The notes beneath the pieces are model-generated. The model did no database searches. It had not been told where the DNA came from and saw nothing but the letters and a program-made list of their open reading frames with translations. From contig CANLQI010000001.1 in NCBI GenBank assembly GCA_947493325.1, positions 810,501 through 874,500 on the forward strand: a stretch of 64,000 nucleotides of DNA, written 5' to 3'. This stretch comes from an uncultured Sphingomonadaceae bacterium (GTDB lineage Bacteria; Pseudomonadota; Alphaproteobacteria; Sphingomonadales; Sphingomonadaceae). The translations under genes were made by a program, and so were the position numbers. This document shows positions 29,373-38,403 of the stretch, piece after piece. How positions within the stretch are numbered: the first letter of the stretch is position 1; each line of letters begins with the position of its first letter.

Positions 29373-30256
29373 AAGATACTCCAGTCACCGCTGACAATAC
29401 GCTTGACGAGCGCCATATGCTGCCAGCGATAGGCGCTGAGTACGGCGGGAGCCTGTTCGCGCAGCAGTCCGGCCAGCACAAGATTTCCGCGCGGTGTAAG
29501 CGCACCAGCTATATCGGCGGACATATCGATCAACGGTCCGGCAAGGATGTTGGCGGCGATAAGGTCATACGGCGCGCGGCGTACAAGCGCCGGATGCATC
29601 ATGCCATCGGCTGTCACCATGTGCAGCTGCCCGCGCCCTGTGCCCAATGTAATGTCATTTATGTGGGCATTTTCCCTGACGACATTTTCGCATACAGGAT
29701 CGATATCGCTGGCTGTCAGCCAGGCGTGCGGCCACAAATGGCCTGCGGCAAATGCCAGCAATCCCGTGCCGGTGCCAAGGTCCAGCATATTGTCACAGCG
29801 TATGCCGCGCCGCCGGATCATGTCGAGCATGGTAAGACAGCCATGCGTCGTTTCATGGTGGCCGGTCCCGAACGCGAGGCCCGCGTCTATACTGAAATTG
29901 CGAATATCCGGTGCATCGGATGCGGGCATATGAGGCGTATGTACATAAAACCGGCCCGCACGGATCGGCTCCAGTCCCTCCTGACTCATACTCAGCCAGT
30001 CTTCATCGCCCAGTTTTTCAATCACGGGCTCGATATCAGAAGAACCGGGAATATACTGCCGCAAGTATTTAATATCTTGTGACTTCGGTTTAGCACTATA
30101 ATAGGCATGTATTTCCCATTCATTGGGCCGCGTTTCGTCAATCTCGCTGGTGACAATCACCGGAATATTGTCCGATGTCATCATTTCGGCAAGGTCGACA
30201 CATGCAAGCACTTCCGCTTCGCTGCGGGTGCAGGGCAGGGTGAGCTTGTAACTCAT
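29348..30256 (-). CDS. prmA: Ribosomal protein L11 methyltransferase
   Basis: A 302-residue PrmA-like methyltransferase. The C-terminal Rossmann domain has MLDLGTGTGLLAFAAGHLWP (SAM-binding motif I), TASDIDPVC (motif II) and DLIAANILAGPLIDM, which carries the N-hexapeptide-like motif of L11 methyltransferases. The region DAGLAFGTGHHETT before motif I is a PrmA hallmark. It methylates lysines of ribosomal protein L11. It overlaps the upstream metallo-beta-lactamase gene by four bases. Confidence 0.93.
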   Translation of the reverse strand: MSYKLTLPCTRSEAEVLACVDLAEMMTSDNIPVIVTSEIDETRPNEWEIHAYYSAKPKSQDIKYLRQYIPGSSDIEPVIEKLGDEDWLSMSQEGLEPIRAGRFYVHTPHMPASDAPDIRNFSIDAGLAFGTGHHETTHGCLTMLDMIRRRGIRCDNMLDLGTGTGLLAFAAGHLWPHAWLTASDIDPVCENVVRENAHINDITLGTGRGQLHMVTADGMMHPALVRRAPYDLIAANILAGPLIDMSADIAGALTPRGNLVLAGLLREQAPAVLSAYRWQHMALVKRIVSGDWSILWMRKRSQ

Positions 30257-31158
30257 TTTGCAGGCCCTGCTTCGCGCAAGAGCCTAGCATCCAGATATTC
30301 ATGGGCTTGCTTCGCATATTTCTTGCAGGCCTGAGGGTCAACCAAAGCGCCATTGCCAGCAATACGGTTATACAGGTTGCTGGCCGAAGGATGCGGGGTG
30401 ATGAGAATGTCGCAATCAAATGCTGCAACTTTTTTCAGGCTGTTCGAAAATGAAGCGACATAGCTGGGATGATCTGAAAAGCGATAGCTATCGCCTGATA
30501 CTGCAGTAAGGCTATCGGCATAAACGACCGCATAACAGTTTTCATCTTCGCATGATTGCCATGTCCAGCTTGTACTGCCCGGTGCGTGCCCAAAAGTGGC
30601 ATGGGCCGTCAGTTTCAGGGAGCCAAGCTGTATTTCTTCTCCATCTTCAATGGCTTGGACATCAGATACAGCCTCAAATTCAGGGTGCACCTCAGCCTGT
30701 GGATCTTCAGCCGTAACTCTACCGCTTTCAAATGCAGTTTTTGCTGCTGGCAGGGCGACAATTTGTGCGCCGGTCATTCTTTGTAATTCGGGTATTCCGC
30801 CTGCATGGTCCCAATGTTCATGGCTGGAAAGAATATAGCGTATGTCTTTAAGCTTGATGCCGAGCCGCTTTATGTTTGAGGCAATGTGCGGGGCTGCTTG
30901 CTCGGTGGCGCCATCAATCAATATATGGCCATCATCGGATGTTATCAGCACTGCGACAATGCCGCAGCTGCCGACCTGATAGACATTTGCCACAATATTT
31001 ATCGGGGGAGCGGGATCGCTCCATCCGTTTTTGCCGTCACATTGCGCGAGAAATTCAGAGATGGGCGCAGGCTTTGCCATTGAACCCGGTGCAGGAGCCG
31101 GCATGCAACCGGCCAGGGCGAAAAAATGTGCAATGATGGTGAACAGTCTAACGGACAT
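30253..31158 (-). CDS. Subclass B3-type metallo-beta-lactamase-fold lipoprotein
   Basis: About 301 residues. The ATG at 31158 has GGAG six bases upstream. A short lipoprotein signal (SVRLFTIIAHFFALAGC) suggests it is anchored in the periplasm. Zinc ligands follow the B3 pattern: SSHEHWDHAGG (HxHxDH), GHAPGSTSW (third His of site one) and TPHPS (final His). The overall lay-out (VYQVGSCGIVAVLI, DGHILIDGA) resembles B3 beta-lactamases such as those of environmental sphingomonads. It could hydrolyse beta-lactams; other substrates are possible since many B3-like proteins have no resistance role. Confidence 0.87.
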   Translation of the reverse strand: MSVRLFTIIAHFFALAGCMPAPAPGSMAKPAPISEFLAQCDGKNGWSDPAPPINIVANVYQVGSCGIVAVLITSDDGHILIDGATEQAAPHIASNIKRLGIKLKDIRYILSSHEHWDHAGGIPELQRMTGAQIVALPAAKTAFESGRVTAEDPQAEVHPEFEAVSDVQAIEDGEEIQLGSLKLTAHATFGHAPGSTSWTWQSCEDENCYAVVYADSLTAVSGDSYRFSDHPSYVASFSNSLKKVAAFDCDILITPHPSASNLYNRIAGNGALVDPQACKKYAKQAHEYLDARLLREAGPAK

Positions 31159-31879
31159 AGCTTGCTCCATTGGCGTCCAGCACCGCGCCTGTCATTGATG
31201 GTGGGGCGTCAATGGCGCAGAATTTCACCATGGCGGCAATTTCTTCAGGCCGGGCAACGCGGCCCAGTGGTATGTCTGCCAGCAATTTTTCACCGCCGCG
31301 GCTCTCCAGATAATCATCGGCCATGCCGGTCATCGTGAAGCCCGGACAGATGGCAAAAGCGTAAATCGCGTCACCGGCATAGGCGCGGGCGATCGTCTTG
31401 GTCATCGCCACCATGCCGCCCTTGGATGCCGCATAGTGCCAGTGATGCGGGCTGTCGCCGCGATAGGCGGCGCGGCTGGCGATATTGATGATGCGGCCTG
31501 CATGCCCCTTTTCCTGAAAGTGCTGGACAGCATGACGGCATAGCTGCGCGCAGGATGTCAGGTTGACCGACATGGTCTCATCCCATGCCGCCAGCCATTC
31601 GGCATCGCCGCGTTCGATCGGATTTTCCGCGAATATGCCTGCATTATTGATAATGACATCAATGCGGCCGCCCAGTTTTTTGAGCGCCGCTTCCCATAAA
31701 TCGGGCGCCGATTGGTAATCGGACAGATCCATGCCGATCTGATTCGGGGCGGATTTCGTGCCATGGCCTATGACATTATGGCCCGCCCGTTCCAGCTCCG
31801 CCTTGATGGCCTGGCCAATGCCGCGGCTGCTTCCGGTCACGAGTATATTTTTGGAAGGCGTTTCCATACTGTAGAGCAT
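31148..31879 (-). CDS. SDR-family oxidoreductase (FabG-like)
   Basis: A 243-residue short-chain dehydrogenase. The cofactor motif TGSSRGIGQAI, the NNAGIF motif, the catalytic Ser in NIASRAAYRGD and the Tyr-Lys pair YAASK are all present, so the enzyme should be active on an NAD(P)(H)-linked carbonyl. The ending AAMVKFCAIDAPPSMTGAVL is typical of FabG-type members. It is the first gene of the four-gene reverse operon; METPSK at 31867 is an alternative start. Substrate unknown. Confidence 0.9.
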   Translation of the reverse strand: MLYSMETPSKNILVTGSSRGIGQAIKAELERAGHNVIGHGTKSAPNQIGMDLSDYQSAPDLWEAALKKLGGRIDVIINNAGIFAENPIERGDAEWLAAWDETMSVNLTSCAQLCRHAVQHFQEKGHAGRIINIASRAAYRGDSPHHWHYAASKGGMVAMTKTIARAYAGDAIYAFAICPGFTMTGMADDYLESRGGEKLLADIPLGRVARPEEIAAMVKFCAIDAPPSMTGAVLDANGASYVR

Positions 31880-32438
31880 AGAGCCTGCACCGTACCGCGT
31901 CTATATGGCTTGCCGGGTTTATACCGGGATTATAATTGTTGAACCGGTTTAATGTATCTCGTCACCCCAGCAGGCTGAGGCCGCGCTACCCTACCGATAA
32001 GAAAGACGTTATGCGCCCATTCTGCCGTTCCCATTGATAGTCTGTTATCCAGCCATAGACACTTCGCCGCACACTAAAGTTAGTTGGATTCCTGCCTTTG
32101 CAGGAATGACGAAAGGCACCGCAGGCACTCTGTAATCCAACAGGATTTGCAAAAACTGGCAGAAAATAGACGCTCCTTGGTGCGAAGCTATGCGAAGTTA
32201 AGCGATAATGGAGGATAGATTCAGAGGGCGGGGCGACAAGAATAATCGGCAGTATTTATGCACATTCCTGCCTGCATCGGGTTTTGCATGTTTGCATGGC
32301 CTGCACATTGCGCTAAACGCAAATCTGAATCACCGATTTGCACTGCCAAATGTGGCGCGAATTGTGTAGCAATGTTGCAAAGCAGAACATGGGTCGCAGC
32401 ATATTTCGCGCCTATGCCGAGTAAGATGGGGAACTGAC
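31880..32438. other. Intergenic region with a palindromic repeat, upstream of sdhC
   Basis: The 559-base gap between the divergent SDR and sdh operons holds a long imperfect palindrome. One arm is near 31961 (TCGTCACCCCAGCAGGC) and the other near 32085-32112 (GGATTCCTGCCTTTGCAGG), the latter matching the repeat at 59847. Downstream, 32220-32438 is presumably the sdh promoter and leader. I could not define promoter boxes with confidence, and short open frames here look accidental. Confidence 0.6.
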
Positions 32439-32846
32439 ATGGCCAATTCACAAATCGGAGCCAAAGCGCGGCCTTTGTCGCCGCATCTTTCGATCTGGAA
32501 ATGGGGTCCCGCGATGCTGGTATCAATCCTGCACCGGGCTACGGGCGATGGCATGGCGATTGTCGGCGGCATCGTGCTGATATGGTGGCTTTATGCGATT
32601 TCTGCGGGCACAGAGGCCTATGCAACATTTGTAAGCTGCGCGACGTCGATACCCGGCTATATCGTGCTGGTGGGGCTTAGCTGGGCATTTTTCCAGCATA
32701 TGGCGTCTGGTCTTCGCCACTTCGTGCTTGATGTGGGTGCAGGCTATGAATTGGACACAAATAATCGCTGGGCCGCATTTCTGCCGTTTCTCGGGCTCAT
32801 TCTGACAGGCGCATTCTGGGCCATCATATTTTTCGGCCGCGGATAA
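32439..32846 (+). CDS. sdhC: Succinate dehydrogenase cytochrome b556 subunit
   Basis: A 135-residue membrane protein with three hydrophobic segments. RPLSPHLSIWKW and SILHRATGD are the quinone-site and HRxTG signatures of SdhC, and HMASGLRHFVLDVG has the haem-ligand histidine. It anchors complex II in the inner membrane. It is the first gene of sdhCDA. Confidence 0.95.
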   Translation: MANSQIGAKARPLSPHLSIWKWGPAMLVSILHRATGDGMAIVGGIVLIWWLYAISAGTEAYATFVSCATSIPGYIVLVGLSWAFFQHMASGLRHFVLDVGAGYELDTNNRWAAFLPFLGLILTGAFWAIIFFGRG

Positions 32847-32877
32847 GCGGCGCTGCAACCACTTTTGGAGTTATAAC

Positions 32878-33264
32878 ATGGGTACAGGCACAGATTTGGG
32901 GCGCGTGCGGGGGCTGGGCTCCGCAAAGCATGGCTCGCATCACTGGATAATGCAGCGGATCACCGCGGTGGGCAATCTCATTCTTGTCCTGTGGTTCCTG
33001 ATTACGCTCGCGCTTATGCCTTCCTATGACCATGAAACGATGGTGACATGGCTGTCTTCGCCTTTTGTGGCGGTGCCGATGATCCTGCTGCTGGTCAGCG
33101 TCTTCTGGCATCTGCGCATGGGGTTACAGGTGCTGATTGAAGATTATACCGATGGCGGCACGCGGATATTCCTGCTGATGCTGCTAAATTTTTACGCTGT
33201 TGGCGGGGCCGCACTTGGCATTTTCGCCGTGGCCAAAATCGCCTTTACGGGAGCTGCCGCATAA
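32878..33264 (+). CDS. sdhD: Succinate dehydrogenase membrane anchor subunit
   Basis: A 128-residue, three-span membrane protein. [20 protein letters not shown] and [15 protein letters not shown] carry the conserved Arg/His for quinone and haem binding. A GGAG site is upstream of the ATG. It overlaps sdhA by one base. Confidence 0.95.
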   Translation: MGTGTDLGRVRGLGSAKHGSHHWIMQRITAVGNLILVLWFLITLALMPSYDHETMVTWLSSPFVAVPMILLLVSVFWHLRMGLQVLIEDYTDGGTRIFLLMLLNFYAVGGAALGIFAVAKIAFTGAAA

Positions 33265-35108
33265 TGTCCGATAATAATACACAGCCTTCTTACAAGATTA
33301 TCGATCATACCTACGACTCCGTTGTCGTGGGGGCAGGCGGGTCCGGCCTGCGCGCCACCATGGGCAGTGCAGAGGCGGGTCTCAAAACGGCCTGTATCAC
33401 TAAGGTTTTTCCGACACGTTCACACACAGTTGCTGCACAGGGCGGTATTGCCGCTTCGCTCGGTAACAACACGCCGGATCACTGGTCCTGGCATATGTAT
33501 GACACTGTTAAAGGCTCGGACTGGCTGGGCGATCAGGATGCGATCGAATATCTGGTCCGTGAAGCGCCGCAGGCGGTGTATGAGCTGGAACATGCAGGCG
33601 TGCCTTTTTCGCGCAATGACGATGGCACCATTTACCAGCGTCCCTTTGGCGGGCATATGCAGAATATGGGCGAAGGCCCGCCCGTGCAACGCACCTGCGC
33701 GGCGGCTGACCGGACCGGTCATGCGATGCTGCACGCGCTCTATCAACAGTCGCTGAAGTATGATGCGGATTTCTTTATCGAATATTTTGCGATCGACCTG
33801 ATTATGGAAAAGGGCGAGTGCAGGGGTGTGATCGCTATCTGTCTGGAGGACGGTTCGATCCACCGTTTTCGCAGCCACGCAGTAACACTGGCAACCGGCG
33901 GTTATGGCCGTTGCTATTTCTCCGCGACTTCCGCGCATAGCTGTACCGGCGATGGCGGCGGCATGGTGCTGCGCGCAGGACTGCCTTTGCAGGATATGGA
34001 ATTCGTGCAGTTTCACCCGACCGGTATCTACGGGGCAGGGGTGCTGATTACCGAAGGCGCGCGCGGTGAGGGCGGTTATCTCACGAACAGCGAAGGTGAG
34101 CGTTTTATGGAACGCTATGCGCCGAGCGCCAAGGATCTGGCATCGCGTGATGTTGTGTCACGCTGTATGGCGACCGAAATTCGTGAGGGCCGCGGTGTTG
34201 GTCCGGAAAAAGATCACATATATCTGCATCTTGACCATATTGCGCCGGATGTGTTGGCAGAGAGGCTCCCGGGTATTACCGAAACGGGTAAGATTTTTGC
34301 CGGCGTTGACCTGACGAAACAGGCGCTGCCTGTTACGCCGACGGTTCACTATAATATGGGCGGTATCCCGTGTAATTATCATGGCGAGGTTATCAATCCG
34401 ACTAAGAGTGATCCCGATGCTGTTGTGCCGGGTCTCTATGCGGTAGGCGAAGCGGCCTGCGTATCGGTGCATGGTGCGAACCGCCTGGGTTCGAACTCGC
34501 TGATCGATCTTGTCGTATTCGGCCGGGCGACTGGTCTGCGTCTCAAGGAAAAACTGAAACCGGGTGCATCGCATAAGCCGCTGCCTTCGGACTCAGCTGA
34601 TATGGCGCTGTCGCGTCTCGATCATTTCCGGTATGCGGATGGTGGTACACCGACATCCGAACTGCGTCTGGAAATGCAAAAAACGATGCAGAAGCACTGC
34701 GCCGTATTTCGCAACGACGAATTGCTGAACGAAGGCGTGGAACAGATGCATGCGGTTAATGCCAAAATGGCGGACCTGAAAGTATCGGACAGATCGCTGA
34801 TCTGGAACACCGATTTGATCGAGACTCTGGAGCTTGATAACCTGATGGCGCAGGCAATGGTAACGATTGAAAGCGCCACCAACCGCAAGGAATGCCGTGG
34901 CGCGCATGTGAACGAGGATTATCTGAACGACGAAAATGGCCGCAATGACGAAGAATGGATGAAGCATACCGTGGCGACATTTGACGGCTGGGGCGGCCCG
35001 GACAAGGCGCGCGGCACCGGCAAGGTCGACATCGGCTATCGCCCGGTCCACGAATATACGCTCAGCGATGAAGCAGAATATATCAAGCCGAAGAAGCGGG
35101 TATATTGA
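33264..35108 (+). CDS. sdhA: Succinate dehydrogenase flavoprotein subunit
   Basis: A 614-residue flavoprotein. [20 protein letters not shown] is the FAD dinucleotide motif, SHTVAAQGG contains the histidine to which FAD is bound covalently, and [21 protein letters not shown] is the active site. It oxidises succinate to fumarate in the citric-acid cycle. The iron-sulfur partner gene sdhB, which normally follows, is not in the window. Confidence 0.97.
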   Translation: MSDNNTQPSYKIIDHTYDSVVVGAGGSGLRATMGSAEAGLKTACITKVFPTRSHTVAAQGGIAASLGNNTPDHWSWHMYDTVKGSDWLGDQDAIEYLVREAPQAVYELEHAGVPFSRNDDGTIYQRPFGGHMQNMGEGPPVQRTCAAADRTGHAMLHALYQQSLKYDADFFIEYFAIDLIMEKGECRGVIAICLEDGSIHRFRSHAVTLATGGYGRCYFSATSAHSCTGDGGGMVLRAGLPLQDMEFVQFHPTGIYGAGVLITEGARGEGGYLTNSEGERFMERYAPSAKDLASRDVVSRCMATEIREGRGVGPEKDHIYLHLDHIAPDVLAERLPGITETGKIFAGVDLTKQALPVTPTVHYNMGGIPCNYHGEVINPTKSDPDAVVPGLYAVGEAACVSVHGANRLGSNSLIDLVVFGRATGLRLKEKLKPGASHKPLPSDSADMALSRLDHFRYADGGTPTSELRLEMQKTMQKHCAVFRNDELLNEGVEQMHAVNAKMADLKVSDRSLIWNTDLIETLELDNLMAQAMVTIESATNRKECRGAHVNEDYLNDENGRNDEEWMKHTVATFDGWGGPDKARGTGKVDIGYRPVHEYTLSDEAEYIKPKKRVY

Positions 35109-35112
35109 TACG

Positions 35113-35985
35113 ATGATGCGGACAGGCTTTGTCCTAGGTCTTATTGCATTATCACTCACCGGGTGTTCTTCGCTGCTATCATACACGCTGCCTGCACCTC
35201 GTGACGCGGGCAGTTTTTATGCAAAACATCTTGATGCTGGCGGTATTCCCATTGTTGCGTCTTCTAAAGTAGAAGACAGCACGCTGTCTGCCAGCCGCGA
35301 TGTCATTATGGATATGCTGGCCCATCGTCCGGACCTTGCCGCAGCCCTTGCTGAAAAAGGCTATAGGGTCGCGATTATGGCTGAAGAAGAAACAATTACC
35401 GATCTCCCGGAAAATGCAGACTGGACAAAGCCGGAACGGGATGATCCGCGTCTCACACGGTGTGAGCGCAAACACTATGATACACGGATTGAGCCACTGT
35501 CTGACCGCGAATATTGGAACGCACGCGCACGCGGGATTGGCGGTAGATTTACAGTGGGCGCGGAGGAAGATGTACTGGGCCGGCAGTCAAGCCGCTATTG
35601 GGGCGAGACGATATTTGTGCATGAATTTGCGCATAATGTGCTTGATGCAATTCAGATGGCCGATCCGCCGCTCTATGTAGAGGTTGAGGCGGCCTATGCG
35701 GCGGCACTGAGCGAGGGATTGTGGAAAGATGAATATGCCAGCACCACGGTGCAGGAATATTGGGCCGAAGGTACACAGTTCTGGTTCAATTCAAACCGCC
35801 TCGCCGTGTTCGATGGACAACGGATACTGGGACATGCTGACCTGATCGCATATGACCCGCGCCTTGCCGCTGCGCTCCGTCAGGCCTATGGCAATCGGCA
35901 TCAACTGCAATCCGATCCATTTCACATGCACTCCGCGCGAGTCCCGCCGGGACCTATACCGCGTAATACCGCAGAGGTGTGCTGA
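35113..35985 (+). CDS. Putative zinc-metallopeptidase lipoprotein
   Basis: About 290 residues starting ATG 35113 (35116 also possible), four bases after the sdhA stop. The lipobox is ALSLTGC. The zinc motif is HEFAHN (about residue 175), followed by EYWAEGTQFWFN, which would supply the third Glu ligand. This pairing recalls lethal-factor-like (M34-type) and related gluzincins; the match is by motif only. It is likely periplasmic or outer-membrane bound. Why it directly follows sdhA is unclear; it may be co-transcribed by read-through. Confidence 0.75.
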   Translation: MMRTGFVLGLIALSLTGCSSLLSYTLPAPRDAGSFYAKHLDAGGIPIVASSKVEDSTLSASRDVIMDMLAHRPDLAAALAEKGYRVAIMAEEETITDLPENADWTKPERDDPRLTRCERKHYDTRIEPLSDREYWNARARGIGGRFTVGAEEDVLGRQSSRYWGETIFVHEFAHNVLDAIQMADPPLYVEVEAAYAAALSEGLWKDEYASTTVQEYWAEGTQFWFNSNRLAVFDGQRILGHADLIAYDPRLAAALRQAYGNRHQLQSDPFHMHSARVPPGPIPRNTAEVC

Positions 35986-36007
35986 GGCTGGGCTATGCAT
36001 ATAGGAT

Positions 36008-38110
36008 TTAGAATGTTCCGCTGACATCGAACCTGAAAATCTGGCCAAAACTACGTTCCCGCGCTTCGGTAAAGGCTATGTCGCCAGTGCGGCGACCAGC
36101 ATAGACCGTGCGGGCAAAATCTTCGCCTGTACCGATTAGGTTCTCAACCGTCGCCCGTATTTTGAGGCCGGCTACATCTTTGTGTTCGACAAAAATGTAG
36201 GAGCTGCCATTATCCAGTGTAAATTGAGAAATCTCGTTGAGCCGAAACCCGGCTTCCTGCGCAAACGCACTGTATCCGCCGCCATAGGCAAGATCGGTGT
36301 TCGATATATCGTGCCGGAAATCGAGATCGATATCATATTTTAAATTGCCTGATACCGGTAATCGCTCGCCTGTCAACGGATCATCAAGCCGTGCCTTGCG
36401 GTAACGGGTGTCAAATTCCAGCCGCGCACCTGTCCAGCCAATCGGGTCGAATTTGAGCGTGCCGTTGGCGCGTATACCGAATACGCGGGTCCCATCGATA
36501 TTGCCGGGTGCTTCGCCAAACTCGCCAATCGGTATCTGGCCGATAATATCCTCAATCAGCCGGTAGTCGCCCGAAAGTGTGACCGAGCCCCAGGGGCCGA
36601 GCGTCTTGGTCGCTTCGATTTCAATATCCCAGCTTTGCTGAGGCACCAACTCGGGATTGCCCGCATTCTCGTTGCCTGAACCAATATCGGAGGATGCCAC
36701 AAAGCTAAAAAAGTTAAGCTGCCCGACGCTGCGTTCAACACGTGCGTTGACATCAAGCGTGTCATTCACTTTCCAGGCGGCAGATACAAAGCCTTTGGGC
36801 CGTATAAAACTGCGCGTCAGCCCCGATGGACCGCTCTGCGATATCTGCGAATATTCAGCGCCCAGCGACGTTTGCAGAGTCAGGTTCGGGGCAAGCGGCC
36901 TGCCCCAGGTGACATTGCCTTCGGCGCGCTTTTCTTTCACGGTCGCGTCGCCGCCGGGCAGGGCAACAGGCACATAGTCACCATCTGGCTCCAGCACCGA
37001 TAATTCCCTTCCGGTATCAAGGCTGTTCAAAGCCCCTTCCAGCGAGATTTGCCAGTCGTTGCTGCCGCCTTTCCAGCGATATTCGCCTCTGGCAATGGTT
37101 TCAGTCTCATTGACAAACCGGTCCTGGCGGACACCATCACCGGGTGATCCATCATCAAAACTGGTCAGAACATCGAAAAAGAACGGACTGTTTTCATAAC
37201 GGTGCAATCCGATCAGTTTCAGACGCCCGTCGCCCAGTCCGAATTCATAGTCGCCGCCAATTTCGTAATTATATTCTTTTTCGGTTTCAAAATAATCACG
37301 GAAAGAGCCGATACGATCGCTGTCTTCGCGCACTTCAAACCAGAAACGTTCATAGGCCAGATTAAGGTTGGCGACATTGCCATTGTCCGCCTCACGCTTG
37401 AATGTCGCGCTTATCTTGGGCCGGTCTCCATCCACGAACAATATTTCATCGCGCATATCGATAAGCATGTCATTGCCATCGAACACATTTTCAATGCCGT
37501 TATTGCCATTGCGAAAAGAATCATTTTCCAGCGACAGCGTATATTCGAGCTTTCCGATCTGCCCCGAATAGGAAATTTCACCATCGAACAGCGACGGCTT
37601 TGTCTGGCGCGTGCGGAATGACGGGCTCCAGCGGAACTGTCCGCTGCCGCCGCTGCTGGTGTAGACCAGATTGACGACTTGGCCGGACAGGCCGGGAATG
37701 TCGAGCGAGGCGGCGTCCAATAGCTCAAGGCGTGTTACGCTGTCCGCACCAATACGCCCGAGCGCCGTGCGAATATCGGTGGATTTGGCGGAGAAACGCT
37801 CGCCGTTCAAAAGCACGTTCGATCCGCCCTGACCAAGACCGCGGCGTTCCTCCGCTTCCTCAATTGTAAAGCCCGGTACGCGCTGTACCATTTCCAGTGC
37901 GGTTTGCGGGGCGAACTGTGTGAAATAGTCCGGCGTGAATACTCTTGCACCTGCGTTGGCGGGAGCGGTGTCTGCGGCATTGACTGTTTCGGCATCTGCG
38001 CTTTGCGGTGCTTCCGCTTCCGCAGGGTCATCTGCATTTTGCGCTGCGACGGGTGTTATTATTGTTCCACTAAGCAATGCAGTGCAGCATATCAGCTGGG
38101 CGTACCTCAT
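36008..38110 (-). CDS. TonB-dependent outer-membrane receptor
   Basis: A 700-residue receptor with signal peptide MRYAQLICCTALLSGTIITP (cut near VAAQ). The N-terminal plug has TALEMVQRVPGFTIEEAEER, GGSNVLLNGERFSAKS and LELLDAASLDIPGLSGQVVN. The rest is a beta-barrel, ending in the outer-membrane signature FDVSGTF with terminal Phe. Sphingomonads carry dozens of such receptors, for sugars, siderophores or other ligands; the ligand here is not evident. The Pro/Ala/Glu-rich segment at residues 25-55 is a linker, not a clear TonB box. Confidence 0.93.
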   Translation of the reverse strand: MRYAQLICCTALLSGTIITPVAAQNADDPAEAEAPQSADAETVNAADTAPANAGARVFTPDYFTQFAPQTALEMVQRVPGFTIEEAEERRGLGQGGSNVLLNGERFSAKSTDIRTALGRIGADSVTRLELLDAASLDIPGLSGQVVNLVYTSSGGSGQFRWSPSFRTRQTKPSLFDGEISYSGQIGKLEYTLSLENDSFRNGNNGIENVFDGNDMLIDMRDEILFVDGDRPKISATFKREADNGNVANLNLAYERFWFEVREDSDRIGSFRDYFETEKEYNYEIGGDYEFGLGDGRLKLIGLHRYENSPFFFDVLTSFDDGSPGDGVRQDRFVNETETIARGEYRWKGGSNDWQISLEGALNSLDTGRELSVLEPDGDYVPVALPGGDATVKEKRAEGNVTWGRPLAPNLTLQTSLGAEYSQISQSGPSGLTRSFIRPKGFVSAAWKVNDTLDVNARVERSVGQLNFFSFVASSDIGSGNENAGNPELVPQQSWDIEIEATKTLGPWGSVTLSGDYRLIEDIIGQIPIGEFGEAPGNIDGTRVFGIRANGTLKFDPIGWTGARLEFDTRYRKARLDDPLTGERLPVSGNLKYDIDLDFRHDISNTDLAYGGGYSAFAQEAGFRLNEISQFTLDNGSSYIFVEHKDVAGLKIRATVENLIGTGEDFARTVYAGRRTGDIAFTEARERSFGQIFRFDVSGTF

Positions 38111-38403
38111 CTTGTTCCTCCCCGGGCCAGCTGTATTTTTCAGCCGTACCTCTCAATTTGGATGCCCCCAATATGTATATGAAGTCGTGCGATATTTTTG
38201 ATGATGCCACAAAGTTTCATCGACCAAAAACATTTCACGTCGACGAAAAACTACAAACATAGTCGGTGTTGCGACAAGTGGAGCCAGGGCGGCGGGGAAG
38301 CGATATGCGCGAAATATTCAAACGTGAATGATGTTCAGAAAGCATTCAGGCGCAGGCCGCCAGACGAAACGTTCTACAGCAGCGATGAATTGAGGTGAAT
38401 AAA

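Noticed and set aside
34487-34506. GGTTCGAACTCGC resembling a tRNA T-arm
   Set aside because: It lies in frame inside sdhA, with no acceptor or anticodon arms around it.
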